DNA from: Thiothrix unzii
GTDB lineage: Bacteria > Pseudomonadota > Gammaproteobacteria > Thiotrichales > Thiotrichaceae
DNA: 64,000 nt
Assembly: GCF_017901175.1 (NCBI RefSeq)
Contig: NZ_CP072793.1
Coordinates: forward strand, 868,001 to 932,000
Direction of reading: 5' to 3'
Shown here: in pieces, positions 16,995 through 26,756 of the stretch
How positions within the stretch are numbered: position 1 is the stretch's first letter
Layout of the letters: each line of letters opens with the position of its first letter
The notes under the pieces: model-generated
The model's input: only the letters and a program-made list of their open reading frames with translations
Database searches by the model: none
Told to the model about the DNA's origin: nothing
Translations under genes and position numbers: made by a program

Positions 16995-17777
16995 ATGCAA
17001 TCCATTAGCACCGAACAGCCGTTCACTGAGTACCCCGTGCGTCAGGTGACGCTTGCCGATATTCCCAAGTGGTTAAGCCAAGGATGGGATGATTTTAAAG
17101 CGAATCCCTTGTCCAGCTTGTTGTATGGGGCGATTTTTGCAGTGGTGGGGATTGTGATGGGTATCCTTTCCATCAACAATCCCGGTTTTTATGTGGCGGA
17201 AGCTGCCGGGTTTATGTTGCTGGGGCCGTTTCTCGCGCTGGGTTTGTATGATTTGAGTTACCGCCGCGCTCAAGGCGAACCAACCCGGTTTTTGCAGTCT
17301 GCGGTGGCATTGCAGCGTAATCCGGTCAATTTGACCTTATACGCGCTGTTTCTGGGAACACTGATGCTGTTGTGGCTGGGAATGTCAGCGGTAGTGATGA
17401 GTCTGTTCTTCGGCGATTTGCCTGTCGCGGAACAAACCTACATGGGGTTTGTTAATTTGCTGTTGGCAACCAAGATTGGTTGGCTGTTTACGTTGGCGTT
17501 TTTATCGGTGGGGTTGATGTTCGCGCTGGTGTCGTTTGTGACCGGCGTAGCGACAGTGCCGATGTTGCTGGAGCGTAAGGTGAGCTTGGTGACGGCACTC
17601 AATACCAGCATTCGCGCGATTCTCGCTAATTGGAAGGTGATGCTGTGGTGGGCGGCAACGATTGCGGTGATTATTGGGCTGGGGATTTTGACGTTTGATA
17701 TTGGCTTGGTGATTGCTATGCCGTTGATTTCGTATGCGAGTTGGCACGCTTACCGCGACATGGTTGAGATGGTGTGA
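16995..17777 (+). CDS. DUF2189 family membrane protein
   Basis: 260 residues with an N-terminal soluble stretch (VRQVTLADIPKWLSQGWDDFKANP) that is typical of DUF2189, then six or so membrane helices. Function is unknown. The strong AAGGAGG at 16977-16983 is only 2 bases from ATG 16986 but 11 from ATG 16995, which decides the start. It may be cotranscribed with the antiporter 60 bp upstream. Confidence 0.82.
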   Translation: MQSISTEQPFTEYPVRQVTLADIPKWLSQGWDDFKANPLSSLLYGAIFAVVGIVMGILSINNPGFYVAEAAGFMLLGPFLALGLYDLSYRRAQGEPTRFLQSAVALQRNPVNLTLYALFLGTLMLLWLGMSAVVMSLFFGDLPVAEQTYMGFVNLLLATKIGWLFTLAFLSVGLMFALVSFVTGVATVPMLLERKVSLVTALNTSIRAILANWKVMLWWAATIAVIIGLGILTFDIGLVIAMPLISYASWHAYRDMVEMV

Positions 17778-17897
17778 TTTTTAGCTAACATTATCTTAAG
17801 GGCTTATAGCTGATGGCATGTTTCATGTGATCAGCTCCTCCCGACTATTACTTTAGGGCTTCGCTTTCAAGGTGGGTTGCTCCGAAAATGGAGATCA

Positions 17898-18362
17898 TCA
17901 CGAAATCTTCGTCCCGCTCGTATCACTCAAATCATGGTGTTTCAGCCCCAGCTCTTCCGAGGAAGATACCTTGCTTTCGCTGTAGCGCAGGATAAATGCC
18001 GCTATCGCCAGCAGCAAAATCGCCGAGACAATGGTGATGATTTTCATATTGTCAAAATCTTTCAAGTCAATTGCGAGATAACGGGTCAGCGCAGTCATGG
18101 AGATGAAGAGCAGGAAAATGACCGGCAGACGATGTGTGCGGAAGAAGATGCCGACCATTGCCCCCAATTCCAGATAAATGAAAAGTAGCAGAATGTCATC
18201 CAGACTCGCGTAGGGTTTTTGCATAATATCCACTAGGTAAGCGTGGGTAGCCGACCACACAATCGTACCGCCGATAACAAACAATCCCAGTACGTGGAAA
18301 GCCTCCACTGCTAAGTCCCCTACTTTTTCCAAAAAATTGCCTGCGTTGCGTATTCTCTGCAT
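17898..18362 (-). CDS. PsiE-family (phosphate-starvation-inducible) membrane protein
   Basis: 154 residues with four hydrophobic helices and the family pattern PYASLDDILLLFIYLELGAMVGIFF and THRLPVIFLLFISMTALTRYL. PsiE was named for phosphate-starvation induction in E. coli; its function is unknown. The C-terminal tail (SSEELGLKHHDLSDTSGTKIS) is soluble. It lies downstream of secF but beyond a terminator, so it is probably a separate unit. Confidence 0.82.
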   Translation of the reverse strand: MQRIRNAGNFLEKVGDLAVEAFHVLGLFVIGGTIVWSATHAYLVDIMQKPYASLDDILLLFIYLELGAMVGIFFRTHRLPVIFLLFISMTALTRYLAIDLKDFDNMKIITIVSAILLLAIAAFILRYSESKVSSSEELGLKHHDLSDTSGTKIS

Positions 18363-18404
18363 GGTATTTCCTCTGTTAGATAGAGCGGGATAAGTTGGGC
18401 AATT

Positions 18405-18442
18405 ATTTAAAAAACAAGGCCACCTAAACGCAAGGGTGGCCT
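18405..18442 (-). terminator. terminator after secF
   Basis: 8-bp stem AGGCCACC (18417-18424) with GGTGGCCT (18435-18442), followed on the minus strand by TTGTTTTTTAA. It lies 32 bp after the secF stop and separates yajC-secD-secF from psiE. Confidence 0.8.
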
Positions 18443-18473
18443 GTTGTCGATGCGTTATGCGTGGTACGGCAGT

Positions 18474-19424
18474 TTAAACCACCGAACCATCCGCATTCAT
18501 CCCTTCAATCTTTTCGTCTTCTTTCGGGATCATGTGTTCGCGCTTCAACCCAAACATTAGCAGCAGCGGCGCAGCCACCAGTACCGATGAGTAAATCCCG
18601 AACATAATCCCGATAGTCAGTGCCAGCGCGAAGTTATGCAACGCTTCACCACCAAACCATAGCATCGCCGTTACCATCGTTTGGGTAGACAAGTGGGTAA
18701 TGATGGTGCGCGACATAGTAGTGGTAATCGCGCTGTCGATAATATCGGGTATGGTTTCATCACGCATGGTGCGGATGTTTTCCCGAATCCGGTCAAACAC
18801 GACCACGGATTCGTTCACTGAATAGCCCAATACTGCCAGCACCGCCGCCAGCACGGTTAAGTCAAACTGCCATTGGAAGAATGCAAACAGACCAAGAATG
18901 ATTACCACGTCATGCAAATTTGCGACGGCGGCAGAGATTGCAAAACGCCACTCGAAACGAAACGCTAAGTAAATAATGATGCCCGCTGCCACCAAGATCA
19001 GGGCTAAACCACCGTTTTCATACAGTTCCTGCCCGACTTGCCCACCAACGAAATCGACTTTGCTCAAAGTGACATCCGGTGTGCCAGATTTCAGCACGCC
19101 CATGATTTCTTCGCTGACCTGCGCACTGGAAACGCCTTCTTTCAACGGTAAGCGAATCAGTACATCTTGGGTCGAGCCGAAGTTTTGTACCGCCACTTCG
19201 TGATAACCGCTGGCTTTGATGGTTTCGCGGATAGCGTCGATGGGTGCGGCTTGTGTGTACCGCACTTCCATGACTGTGCCGCCTGTGAAGTCAACGCCCA
19301 GATTTAAGCCGTAGTAAAACAACGCAAACACTGAAAACAAGAACGTCGCCAGTGAGATAGCGGTCGTGGTCTTGCCGTACCGCATGAACGGTATGGCTTT
19401 TTTGAAATGAAAAAACTCTATCAT
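18474..19424 (-). CDS. secF: protein translocase subunit SecF
   Basis: SecF works with SecD in the inner membrane and uses the proton gradient to complete protein export after SecYEG/SecA. The 316-residue protein has the N-terminal helix, a periplasmic domain, and five further helices with the family motifs LGVDFTGGTVMEV and VLGYSVNESVVVFDRIREN. Length is normal. It starts 12 bp after secD on the same strand. Confidence 0.97.
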   Translation of the reverse strand: MIEFFHFKKAIPFMRYGKTTTAISLATFLFSVFALFYYGLNLGVDFTGGTVMEVRYTQAAPIDAIRETIKASGYHEVAVQNFGSTQDVLIRLPLKEGVSSAQVSEEIMGVLKSGTPDVTLSKVDFVGGQVGQELYENGGLALILVAAGIIIYLAFRFEWRFAISAAVANLHDVVIILGLFAFFQWQFDLTVLAAVLAVLGYSVNESVVVFDRIRENIRTMRDETIPDIIDSAITTTMSRTIITHLSTQTMVTAMLWFGGEALHNFALALTIGIMFGIYSSVLVAAPLLLMFGLKREHMIPKEDEKIEGMNADGSVV

Positions 19425-19436
19425 GATACAGCCCCC

Positions 19437-21290
19437 TTAAATGGCGATCTTTTCTAGACGTGGTTTAGAGCCGTACATGAGATTCACCATCGCACGGGAA
19501 ACGGTGACAGCACTGAACATCGAAGTCAAAATACCAAGGCACAACACCACGGCAAAACCTTTGATCGGGCCAGAACCCAATAAGAACAGCGCGATCCCCG
19601 CGATTAATGTCGTCAAGTTGGAGTCAAGAATGGTTCCCCACGCTCGGTCGTAACCTGAGAAGATAGCCTGTTGCGGCGTTGCACCTTCGCGCAATTCCTC
19701 ACGGATACGCTCATTAATCAATACGTTGGCATCAATCGCCATACCCAGCGTCAGGGCGATACCCGCCAAGCCCGGTAAAGTTAATGTTGCTTGCAGCATA
19801 GACAGGAGCGCGAATAAGAAAATGCCATTGATAGCCAACGCGATGCTGGAAATTATCCCGAACATCCGGTAATAAACGATCATAAACAACACAACCGCGA
19901 TGAAACCCCACAGATTAGAGTTGAAACCCTTCTCGATGTTTTCCTTACCCATGCTAGGGCCGACGGTGCGCTCTTCCACGATGTAAACCGGTGCAGCCAG
20001 CGCACCTGCACGCAATAACAGCGCGAGGTCACGGGCTTCTTTGGGGGAATCTAGTCCGGTAATCTGGAAGCGTTTGCTCAATTGCTCCTGAATGCGGGCA
20101 ACGTTAATGACTTCTTGGGTGGTTTTACTGGTTTTTACCTGTTTGCCATCCACTTCCTTGCTTTCGATTTTGTTTTCGATAAAGACAACAGCCATCAGCT
20201 TTTGCACGTTTTCACCAGTGACTTTAGCAAAGCGGCTCGCGCCTTTACCGTCTAAGGTAATGTGTACGGCAGGGCGGTTATTCTCATCAAAACCGGAAGA
20301 TGCATCGGTAATGTAATCGCCCGTCAACATGACTTTACGCTTGAGTAAAATCGGGTCGCCGGTACGCTCTTTGTAAACTTGTGAGCCAATCGGTGCGCGT
20401 CCACTTTGTTGCGCTTGGAACGGGTCATTTTCCTCATCCACCAAACGGAATTCCAAGGTAGCGGTTGCACCCAGAATCTCTTTAGCACGCGCCGTATCCT
20501 GCACACCGGGGAGTTGCACCACAATGCGGTTCGCACCTTGTTGCTGGATCACAGGTTCGGCAACACCCAATTCATTCACCCGTTTACGCAAGGTGGTGAT
20601 GTTTTGTTGCAGCGCGAATTTTTGAATATTGAGCATCGCCACTTGTGAAATGCTGGCCTGCAAATCGGTCGTGCCTTGCGGTGAAGTGAATTGCAATTTA
20701 TCGCCGTATTCCGGGCTGAGTACCGCTAACGCAGCATCGCGGCTGGCGGCATCGCGGAATTTGGTTAATACGGTGTCACCTTCACGCGAAATACCCAAGT
20801 ATTTAATGTCTTTGTCGCGCAGGAAATCACGGAATTCGTCTTCGTAACGTTCAATCTGCTTATCCAAGGCCGCGTTCATGTCCACTTCCATCAGGAAATG
20901 TACCCCGCCGCGCAGGTCAAGACCGAGGAACATGGGGTTGGCATTGAGCGAACGTAACCAGCCGGGTGTGGAAGGGGCTAAATTGAGAGCCACCACAAAT
21001 TGATCACCCACCGCTTCTTTCAGAGCTTCGGAGGCTTTGAGCTGCACATCGGTATCAGCAAAGCGGAACAGGGCTTGCTGCCCGTCGTTTTCACTGGCAC
21101 GTACCGTCAAGCCTTTAGCCTGTAAGACTTGCTCGAAACGTTGCATGGTTGCCGGGTCGATAGCTTGCTCAAGCTTAGGGCTTAATTGCACTGCTGGTTC
21201 GGACGGGAAAAAATTGGGAACAGAATAGATAATACCGATCAGCAGCACGACTGCGATCATCAGGTACTTCCAGAGTGGATAGCGATTCAT
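19437..21290 (-). CDS. secD: protein translocase subunit SecD
   Basis: 617-residue RND-type export subunit. An N-terminal membrane helix (MNRYPLWKYLMIAVVLLIGIIYSVPNFFP) is followed by the motif LGLDLRGGVHFLMEVD, a large periplasmic region, and a C-terminal five-helix domain with LPGLAGIALTLGMAIDANVLINERIREE. A longer frame extends 13 codons upstream, but ATG 21290 aligns with the family. It lies between yajC and secF. The interval to yajC contains a large palindromic repeat. Confidence 0.97.
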   Translation of the reverse strand: MNRYPLWKYLMIAVVLLIGIIYSVPNFFPSEPAVQLSPKLEQAIDPATMQRFEQVLQAKGLTVRASENDGQQALFRFADTDVQLKASEALKEAVGDQFVVALNLAPSTPGWLRSLNANPMFLGLDLRGGVHFLMEVDMNAALDKQIERYEDEFRDFLRDKDIKYLGISREGDTVLTKFRDAASRDAALAVLSPEYGDKLQFTSPQGTTDLQASISQVAMLNIQKFALQQNITTLRKRVNELGVAEPVIQQQGANRIVVQLPGVQDTARAKEILGATATLEFRLVDEENDPFQAQQSGRAPIGSQVYKERTGDPILLKRKVMLTGDYITDASSGFDENNRPAVHITLDGKGASRFAKVTGENVQKLMAVVFIENKIESKEVDGKQVKTSKTTQEVINVARIQEQLSKRFQITGLDSPKEARDLALLLRAGALAAPVYIVEERTVGPSMGKENIEKGFNSNLWGFIAVVLFMIVYYRMFGIISSIALAINGIFLFALLSMLQATLTLPGLAGIALTLGMAIDANVLINERIREELREGATPQQAIFSGYDRAWGTILDSNLTTLIAGIALFLLGSGPIKGFAVVLCLGILTSMFSAVTVSRAMVNLMYGSKPRLEKIAI

Positions 21291-21320
21291 TTTTATAGGA
21301 TTCCGTGTGTTAGCCCCGTT

Positions 21321-21420
21321 ACCCCTCACCCCAACCCCTCTCCCTCAAGGGAGAGAGGGGCTAAGAATTTGGGTGTTTCCCCCTCTCCCCTTGAGGGAGA
21401 GGGGGCAGGGGGTGAGGGGT
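21321..21420. repeat. compound palindromic repeat between yajC and secD
   Basis: A perfect 12-bp outer inverted repeat (ACCCCTCACCCC at 21321-21332 with its complement at 21409-21420) encloses two inner hairpins, each built on CCTCTCCC...GGGAGAGG around 'TCAAGG' and 'CTTGAG'. Such CCCTCTCCC-type palindromes are dispersed in many proteobacterial genomes. Here it may cause partial transcription attenuation or protect mRNA ends inside the operon. Confidence 0.85.
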
Positions 21421-21425
21421 AAAAA

Positions 21426-21761
21426 CTATGCGCCTTTCATCGTGCCTTTGGGCAGGACAGAAGCAACAGCCTGTTTTTGTACTTTAATAGTGACATTATC
21501 AGCAATAGCAAGTTCGATAAAACTATCGTTAATGCCCGCAACTTTACCCAGAATGCCGCCGCCAGTGACGATTTCATCACCTTTGCTCAGGGCTTCCAGC
21601 ATTTGTTTGTGTTCTTTAGCCCGTTTTTGTTGAGGGCGAATAATCATGAAATACATGATGGCGAAAAATACGCCCATCATCAGCAGCATTTCAATGCCAC
21701 CACCGGCAGGTGCAGCCGCACCTTCTGCATGAGCGTTAGAAATCAGAAAGTCCACATTCAA
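21426..21761 (-). CDS. yajC: preprotein translocase subunit YajC
   Basis: 111 residues: a short N-terminus rich in Ala/Gly, one membrane helix (MLLMMGVFFAIMYFMIIRPQQKRAKEHK) with the YajC signature, then a small soluble domain (LSKGDEIVTGGGILGKVAGI). YajC associates with SecDF. It is first in the yajC-secD-secF unit. tgt and queA, often upstream, are not present; epmA follows instead. Confidence 0.95.
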   Translation of the reverse strand: MNVDFLISNAHAEGAAAPAGGGIEMLLMMGVFFAIMYFMIIRPQQKRAKEHKQMLEALSKGDEIVTGGGILGKVAGINDSFIELAIADNVTIKVQKQAVASVLPKGTMKGA

Positions 21762-21788
21762 TCTCCTATCGTTGATTTTCGGTGGCTA

Positions 21789-22709
21789 TTATGCCACCTC
21801 CCACGGAAAAGCGATAACCTGTTTCAGGTCATTTACTTGCATCCTACACATCAGAATCCGGTCGATACCTACCGCAACCCCGGCACATTCTGGCAATCCC
21901 TGTTCCAGCGCGGCAAGAAACCGTTCATCCACGGGGATGTCATTGCCGCGTGTTTGCGCATCCTGCGTTAATAACTGGCGATTTTGCGCAGCATCAGTTT
22001 GTTCCTGATAACCGTTGCCCAGTTCCAACGCGCCTAAATAAACCTCAAAACGTTCCGCAACCGCTTGCCCTTCCTGCATTTGCACTTTCGCCAAGGCACT
22101 TTGGCTGGCAGGGTAGTGGTAAAGGAAGGTCAATTGGTCAGCAGGGAATTGCGGCTCGACGCAATGGGTGAGTAATAAGTCACGCCACGCCTGCACCGGC
22201 ATTTCACCGTTGATCTCGATACCGTGCGCTCGTGCTACAGCGGATAACTCGTCAATGCTGGCAACATGGGGGTCAAGCTGGACGCTTTCAAGGAAAACCT
22301 CACGGTAACTGCAAAAACGCGCAGGCTTTTGCAAGTGCGGAATCAATGTGTGCAATAAAGCTGCGACTTCTTGCATCAATTGCTGCCAAGTGAAACCGAG
22401 GCGATACCATTCCAGCATGGTGAATTCGGGATTATGGCGTTTACCGCTTTCATCACGCCGCCACACTTTGCAGAGTTGGTAAATGTCGCCAGAACCGGCT
22501 GCCAGCAAGCGTTTCATCGGGTATTCCGGCGAGGTGTGCAAATAACGCAAACCCTGCGCTGTATTCACGCTGAAACTGTCAATGAATGGGTCGGTATTGC
22601 CCGCTTGCGAAAGTGCCGGGGTTTCGACTTCCAGCACCGCGCGTTCGGCAAAAAAAACGCGCACCTGATGGTTCAGAGAAGCGCGTTGCTGCAAGGCGGT
22701 TAGATTCAC
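21789..22709 (-). CDS. epmA: EF-P--(R)-beta-lysine ligase EpmA
   Basis: EpmA is a class II lysyl-tRNA-synthetase-like enzyme that attaches (R)-beta-lysine to a conserved lysine of elongation factor P. The 306-residue protein has no tRNA-binding domain and shows the class II motifs [36 protein letters not shown] and [11 protein letters not shown]. It overlaps the efp gene by 4 bp in the order efp-epmA, an arrangement that directly couples substrate and modifier. The beta-lysine-forming enzyme EpmB is not in this window. Confidence 0.95.
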   Translation of the reverse strand: MNLTALQQRASLNHQVRVFFAERAVLEVETPALSQAGNTDPFIDSFSVNTAQGLRYLHTSPEYPMKRLLAAGSGDIYQLCKVWRRDESGKRHNPEFTMLEWYRLGFTWQQLMQEVAALLHTLIPHLQKPARFCSYREVFLESVQLDPHVASIDELSAVARAHGIEINGEMPVQAWRDLLLTHCVEPQFPADQLTFLYHYPASQSALAKVQMQEGQAVAERFEVYLGALELGNGYQEQTDAAQNRQLLTQDAQTRGNDIPVDERFLAALEQGLPECAGVAVGIDRILMCRMQVNDLKQVIAFPWEVA

Positions 22710-23275
22710 GCTTTGACGCGGGAAACGTATTCGCCAGTGCGGGTGTCGATTTTGAGGATTTCGCCTTCTTCCATGTAAAGCGGCACTTTTACGACTGCGC
22801 CGGTTTCCAAAGTGGCAGGCTTAGTGCCGCCCGTCGCGGTATCACCACGTACACCGGGATCAGTTTGGGTAATTTTGAGTTCGGCAAAGTTAGGGGTAGT
22901 CACTTGGAGCGGTACGCCGTTCCATAAAGTGACGATGCACTTTTCATTACCTTTGAGCCATTTGACGGCATCAGCCATCGCGGTCGCACCTGCATCAAGC
23001 TGTTCAAAGGTGGTGGTGTCCATAAATGTCCAGTTTTCGCCGTCGGAATACAGGTATTCCATTTCGCGGTCTTCAACGTCTGCCCCTTCGTGGGTTTCAG
23101 TTGATTTGAACGTTTGTTCGATGGTGCGTCCGGTTTTGAGATTGCGGACACGGGCGCGGGTGAACGCTTGACCTTTGCCGGGTTTTACAAAGTCACTTTC
23201 TACGACAGTGTAAGGGTCGCCATTGAGGATAATTTTTACACCAGATCGTAAATCATTGCTGCCGTAGGTGGCCAT
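22706..23275 (-). CDS. efp: elongation factor P
   Basis: EF-P rescues ribosomes stalled at polyproline. The 189-residue protein has the KOW-like N-terminal domain and two OB-fold domains. The modified lysine is in the loop PGKGQAF (K34), the site EpmA acts on. C-terminal [23 protein letters not shown] is canonical. It starts the efp-epmA unit, with the ATG at 23275 preceded by TGGAGAC. Proline-rich proteins such as the one at 56438 would depend on it. Confidence 0.97.
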   Translation of the reverse strand: MATYGSNDLRSGVKIILNGDPYTVVESDFVKPGKGQAFTRARVRNLKTGRTIEQTFKSTETHEGADVEDREMEYLYSDGENWTFMDTTTFEQLDAGATAMADAVKWLKGNEKCIVTLWNGVPLQVTTPNFAELKITQTDPGVRGDTATGGTKPATLETGAVVKVPLYMEEGEILKIDTRTGEYVSRVKA

Positions 23276-23386
23276 TATTCGTCTCCAAAATCATCTTAAA
23301 CTTAAAGTAGCCCGCTATGATAACCGGAATTCGGGGGAAAAATCATGCCCCGAATGTGCGATAACCACTGCTTTGTGGCGAATTGC

Positions 23387-23725
23387 TTAGTCGTACCATG
23401 CATCGGTGAGTTCACCGACTACGGTTTCTTCAACCCATGCTTGTTCACTGCCCCAGGTTTTGACGAGCGCGATGTCGGCTTCGGTGAGGCTGCCACCGCG
23501 TGCTTTGGTGACAAAACCAATTAGTTGGTTAGGATTGCCGCCGCCGCCAAATCCCCATGCATTGGCTTCCACAAAGCGAATCCAGGCATCCATTGCGACA
23601 TCAAGGGTTTCTTCGGATGCGGGTGTTAAGGTGATTTTGATGTCAAAGCCGAACTCTTGGAATTCTTCCAATTTGAGTTTTTTGCGAAGACGACGGCTGC
23701 GTTGCGTAGTAGAAATGGCGTTCAT
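23387..23725 (-). CDS. yggL: YggL-family 50S ribosome-binding protein (DUF469)
   Basis: 112 residues with the family sequence RSRRLRKKLKLEEFQEFGFDI and the Gly-rich WGFGGGGNP. E. coli YggL binds the large ribosomal subunit; its role is not well defined. The basic N-terminus is consistent with rRNA contact. An 8-bp inverted repeat (ATTCGGGG/CCCCGAAT) lies downstream near 23330-23357 and may terminate it ahead of efp. Confidence 0.88.
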   Translation of the reverse strand: MNAISTTQRSRRLRKKLKLEEFQEFGFDIKITLTPASEETLDVAMDAWIRFVEANAWGFGGGGNPNQLIGFVTKARGGSLTEADIALVKTWGSEQAWVEETVVGELTDAWYD

Positions 23726-23776
23726 TAAGGTGTAGTTCCTGTGTTAAGGCGTGTGGAGGGTGTCAAGACGGCACAG

Positions 23777-24517
23777 TTAGGATTTTGCGCGTTTAATATA
23801 GGCTTGTGCAAAACGTTTTCCCAATTGCAGTTGCCCTTGCGCGTCATAATGGATGCGGTCGGCCATTTTTCCTAAACCGTCGGTTGAAATCAGCACCGTG
23901 TTAGGCACTTGTTGCTGGATGCGTTGCTGTTGCTGCCTGACGTTATTAGTCATCAGGAAAGCGGGATGTTCCGGGTTAATTTGCCCTACAAGAAACAAAC
24001 TGTGCGGCGCGGCAAGGTCGATGCGAAAGCGTTGCACCAAGTGTTCCAGCCGTGAACCGTACTGGTTGGCTTCTTGCGCTTGGCTCCGTGCGTCGCTTTC
24101 GCCTTGCATCCACAATACCGCATCCACGGTGGCGGGGTAGGTGTCCGTCGCGAAACCGATTTGCCGTAATAGCCCCCGGTACAATGCGCCGTCCGGCTGC
24201 CATTGCTTGATTGAGCTGCCTGTCGCGGCTTGTTTGACCAAAATAATGCGGTCTTGCGGAAATGCGCGGGCGACTTCGTGCGCAAACGCGACTTCCGGGC
24301 CAAAAAACGCGAATTCAGCCAGTTTATGGGGGCGGCCTTGGTAAAAGAACGCGATGTTCTTGGGGGTGTTTTTGTAGTTGGCGGGTAAGTGGAAGGTTTT
24401 ACCGCGCCCCATCATATTGGATTGACCCGCCATAATAATCAGCCGGTCTTTTGCCCACAACGTAGCCGGGTGCAGCAGTAGCAACAGTAAGAGGCTGATT
24501 CCCCCGAATATCCGCAT
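23777..24517 (-). CDS. secreted SGNH-type esterase (sialate O-acetylesterase-like)
   Basis: 246 residues with a signal peptide (MRIFGGISLLLLLLLHPATLWA). The domain belongs to the SASA/SGNH hydrolase group: the nucleophile block IMAGQSNMMGRG (Gly-Gln-Ser-Asn), WMQGESDARS in the middle, and the C-terminal DGLGKMADRIHYDAQGQ with catalytic Asp/His. It probably removes O-acetyl groups from a cell-surface or external polysaccharide. It is divergent from a beta-helix protein, with which it may share a carbohydrate theme. Confidence 0.85.
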   Translation of the reverse strand: MRIFGGISLLLLLLLHPATLWAKDRLIIMAGQSNMMGRGKTFHLPANYKNTPKNIAFFYQGRPHKLAEFAFFGPEVAFAHEVARAFPQDRIILVKQAATGSSIKQWQPDGALYRGLLRQIGFATDTYPATVDAVLWMQGESDARSQAQEANQYGSRLEHLVQRFRIDLAAPHSLFLVGQINPEHPAFLMTNNVRQQQQRIQQQVPNTVLISTDGLGKMADRIHYDAQGQLQLGKRFAQAYIKRAKS

Positions 24518-24646
24518 TGTGTTTTCGCCGATGATGATAACGGCGTGACTGTAGCATATTCCTTGGGGCTTTTATTACTGCTTTTCGGGAACTTGTCAGC
24601 GGGGCTATAATCAAATTTGTTAATGGCTTTAATTGGGGAATTAGTC

Positions 24647-25711
24647 ATGGCTACAACGCATTTTGTGATACCGGGCACGGTATTCGCTTGGAACAGGGTC
24701 AAATCAGGGGATATGGTCTTGTTAAAATCCGGTGATCACGGTGATTTAATCATTAATAATGTCGGCGATCACACCGCACTCGTTAACGTCATACCGGAAA
24801 ACGGCGCAATCATTACCTTAAACCGCTTGGTCATTAATACCTGCACTAATTTGGTATTCAATGGCAAAGGCAAAGTTACCATTCGCAGCAAAGGGCAAAC
24901 CTCCGCCGATGTACCGCTGGTATCAGTATTGGGCGGGCAGGGTAATGTGGTGCAATGGTGTTACATCCACACCGCTGCCAGCCGCACCGGTTGGCAAGCC
25001 GCACAATGGCTGAAAGCGCGGGACGGGGTGTTTGTTGCAGGCGATGATTGCAAAATCAGCAATAACACCATTCACAATGTACGCACCGGCATTACCTTAC
25101 GCGGCTGGAGTTGTGATGCAATGTCTAACACCATTGACGGTTTTTGCGTGGATGGCATTCGGATGTTAGCGGATTACACCACGGCTGCGGATAATGTGAT
25201 CATGCACTCGTTCATGGGAAATCCGAATAACCACAATGATGCGATTCAGTTGTGGAGTGCCTCCGCCGCCAATCCGCAAGAAGGCATTTTAAACGGGGTC
25301 ATTATCCAGCGTAACCGCATCTTTAACCGCTCAACTGCACCGGGTGGATTGCGTGAAATGCAGGGTATCGGGTGTTTTGATGGGGTGATTCGGCGGGCGT
25401 TAATCCGTGATAACTTGGTGCAAACCGACCATTACCACGGGATTACGTTGGGCGTGGCGGAATATTGCACCATCAGCGGCAATACCGTGATTGGCAGCGA
25501 TCCGGCGGGTATCCGTCAACCGTGGATTATGATTGGAACCAATAAAACCAATCGTTTAAGTTGGCGCAATACGGTGACAGGCAATAAAGCGATGGACTTC
25601 AAGCTCACCGGTAATTACACCGCCAGCGGCAATCAGGATTTAGAACCCACGCAAGTCGCTAGTTTGATGCCTATGGACGCGCTGGAACCGCTGCTGTCTG
25701 CGGTTGCCTGA
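24647..25711 (+). CDS. right-handed beta-helix protein (polysaccharide lyase-like fold)
   Basis: 354 residues with repeated short strands typical of parallel beta-helix proteins ([59 protein letters not shown]). The early pattern ([33 protein letters not shown]) resembles chondroitinase-B/alginate-lyase-type proteins. I see no signal peptide after ATG 24647. An alternative start at 24617 adds MLMALIGELV, which is also not a clear signal. Substrate and activity are unknown. Confidence 0.7.
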   Translation: MATTHFVIPGTVFAWNRVKSGDMVLLKSGDHGDLIINNVGDHTALVNVIPENGAIITLNRLVINTCTNLVFNGKGKVTIRSKGQTSADVPLVSVLGGQGNVVQWCYIHTAASRTGWQAAQWLKARDGVFVAGDDCKISNNTIHNVRTGITLRGWSCDAMSNTIDGFCVDGIRMLADYTTAADNVIMHSFMGNPNNHNDAIQLWSASAANPQEGILNGVIIQRNRIFNRSTAPGGLREMQGIGCFDGVIRRALIRDNLVQTDHYHGITLGVAEYCTISGNTVIGSDPAGIRQPWIMIGTNKTNRLSWRNTVTGNKAMDFKLTGNYTASGNQDLEPTQVASLMPMDALEPLLSAVA

Positions 25712-25754
25712 GTTATACTGCGGGCTTTCCTTTGTAACAATGATGAAAGCCCCT

Positions 25755-26756
25755 ATGCGCGTTCTTGGAATAGAGACCTCTTGCGACGAAACTGGTGTCG
25801 CGATTTACGATACCGATCACGGCTTGTTGGCGCACCGTTTGTTTAGCCAAATTGCGATGCACGCGGAATACGGCGGGGTCGTGCCGGAGCTGGCTTCGCG
25901 TGACCATGTGCGCAGGGTATTACCGCTGGTGCGTGAAACCTTGGCGGATGCGCAAATGAACATGGGCGATATTCAAGGGGTGGCTTACACCGCTGGCCCC
26001 GGCTTGATTGGGGCGTTGCTGACGGGGGCATCCATTGCACGTTCGTTGGCGTGGGGCTTAGGGGTTCCGGCAGTGGGCGTGCATCACATGGAAGGCCATT
26101 TACTCGCGCCGATGTTAGAGGAAAATCCCCCGGAATTACCGTTTGTGGCGTTGCTGGTGTCGGGTGGACACACCATGCTGGTGGATGTGCCGCGCATTGG
26201 TGAGTACCACATTTTGGGGGAAAGCGTTGACGATGCCGCTGGGGAAGCCTTCGACAAAACCGCTAAATTGATGGGTTTGGATTATCCGGGTGGCCCGTTA
26301 CTGGCAAAGCTGGCAGAGCAGGGCAGACCGGGGCAGTACAAATTCCCGCGTCCGATGGTGGATCGTCCGGGTTGTGATTTCAGTTTCAGCGGGTTAAAAA
26401 CGTTTTCACTGACGACTTGGCAAAATTCTACCCAAACCTTGCAGGATAAAGCCGATATTGCGCTGGCGTTTGAAGAGGCGGTTGTTGATACCTTGTTTAT
26501 CAAATGTCGCCGTGCTTTAGAACAAGCGGGGCGCAAGCGTTTGGTGGTGGCTGGTGGTGTGGGGGCGAATCAGCGGTTGCGGGCGAAGCTGGCTACCTTG
26601 AATGCGCAAGTGTATTTCCCGCGCTTGGCGTTTTGCACCGATAACGGCGCGATGATTGCTTACGCGGGGGCGTTGCGCTTACAAGCAGGAGCAAGTGAAC
26701 CAGCAGTGTTTCAGGCGCGTCCGCGTTGGCCGCTGACGGAGTTACGCGGTTTATAA
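25755..26756 (+). CDS. tsaD: tRNA N6-adenosine threonylcarbamoyltransferase TsaD
   Basis: TsaD transfers threonylcarbamoyl to A37 of ANN-decoding tRNAs. The 333-residue protein has [16 protein letters not shown], the metal-binding [20 protein letters not shown] and the C-terminal [21 protein letters not shown] 25743 (MKAPMRV) is an alternative. The stop is adjacent to, and convergent with, the stop of the FGE-fold gene: TTA at 26751-26753 and TAA at 26754-26756. No terminator fits between them, so the two transcripts must overlap. Confidence 0.96.
   Translation: MRVLGIETSCDETGVAIYDTDHGLLAHRLFSQIAMHAEYGGVVPELASRDHVRRVLPLVRETLADAQMNMGDIQGVAYTAGPGLIGALLTGASIARSLAWGLGVPAVGVHHMEGHLLAPMLEENPPELPFVALLVSGGHTMLVDVPRIGEYHILGESVDDAAGEAFDKTAKLMGLDYPGGPLLAKLAEQGRPGQYKFPRPMVDRPGCDFSFSGLKTFSLTTWQNSTQTLQDKADIALAFEEAVVDTLFIKCRRALEQAGRKRLVVAGGVGANQRLRAKLATLNAQVYFPRLAFCTDNGAMIAYAGALRLQAGASEPAVFQARPRWPLTELRGL

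Noticed and set aside
21186-21633. Plus-strand frames across the yajC-secD region
   Set aside because: They are composed of the palindromic repeat and the antisense of yajC/secD.
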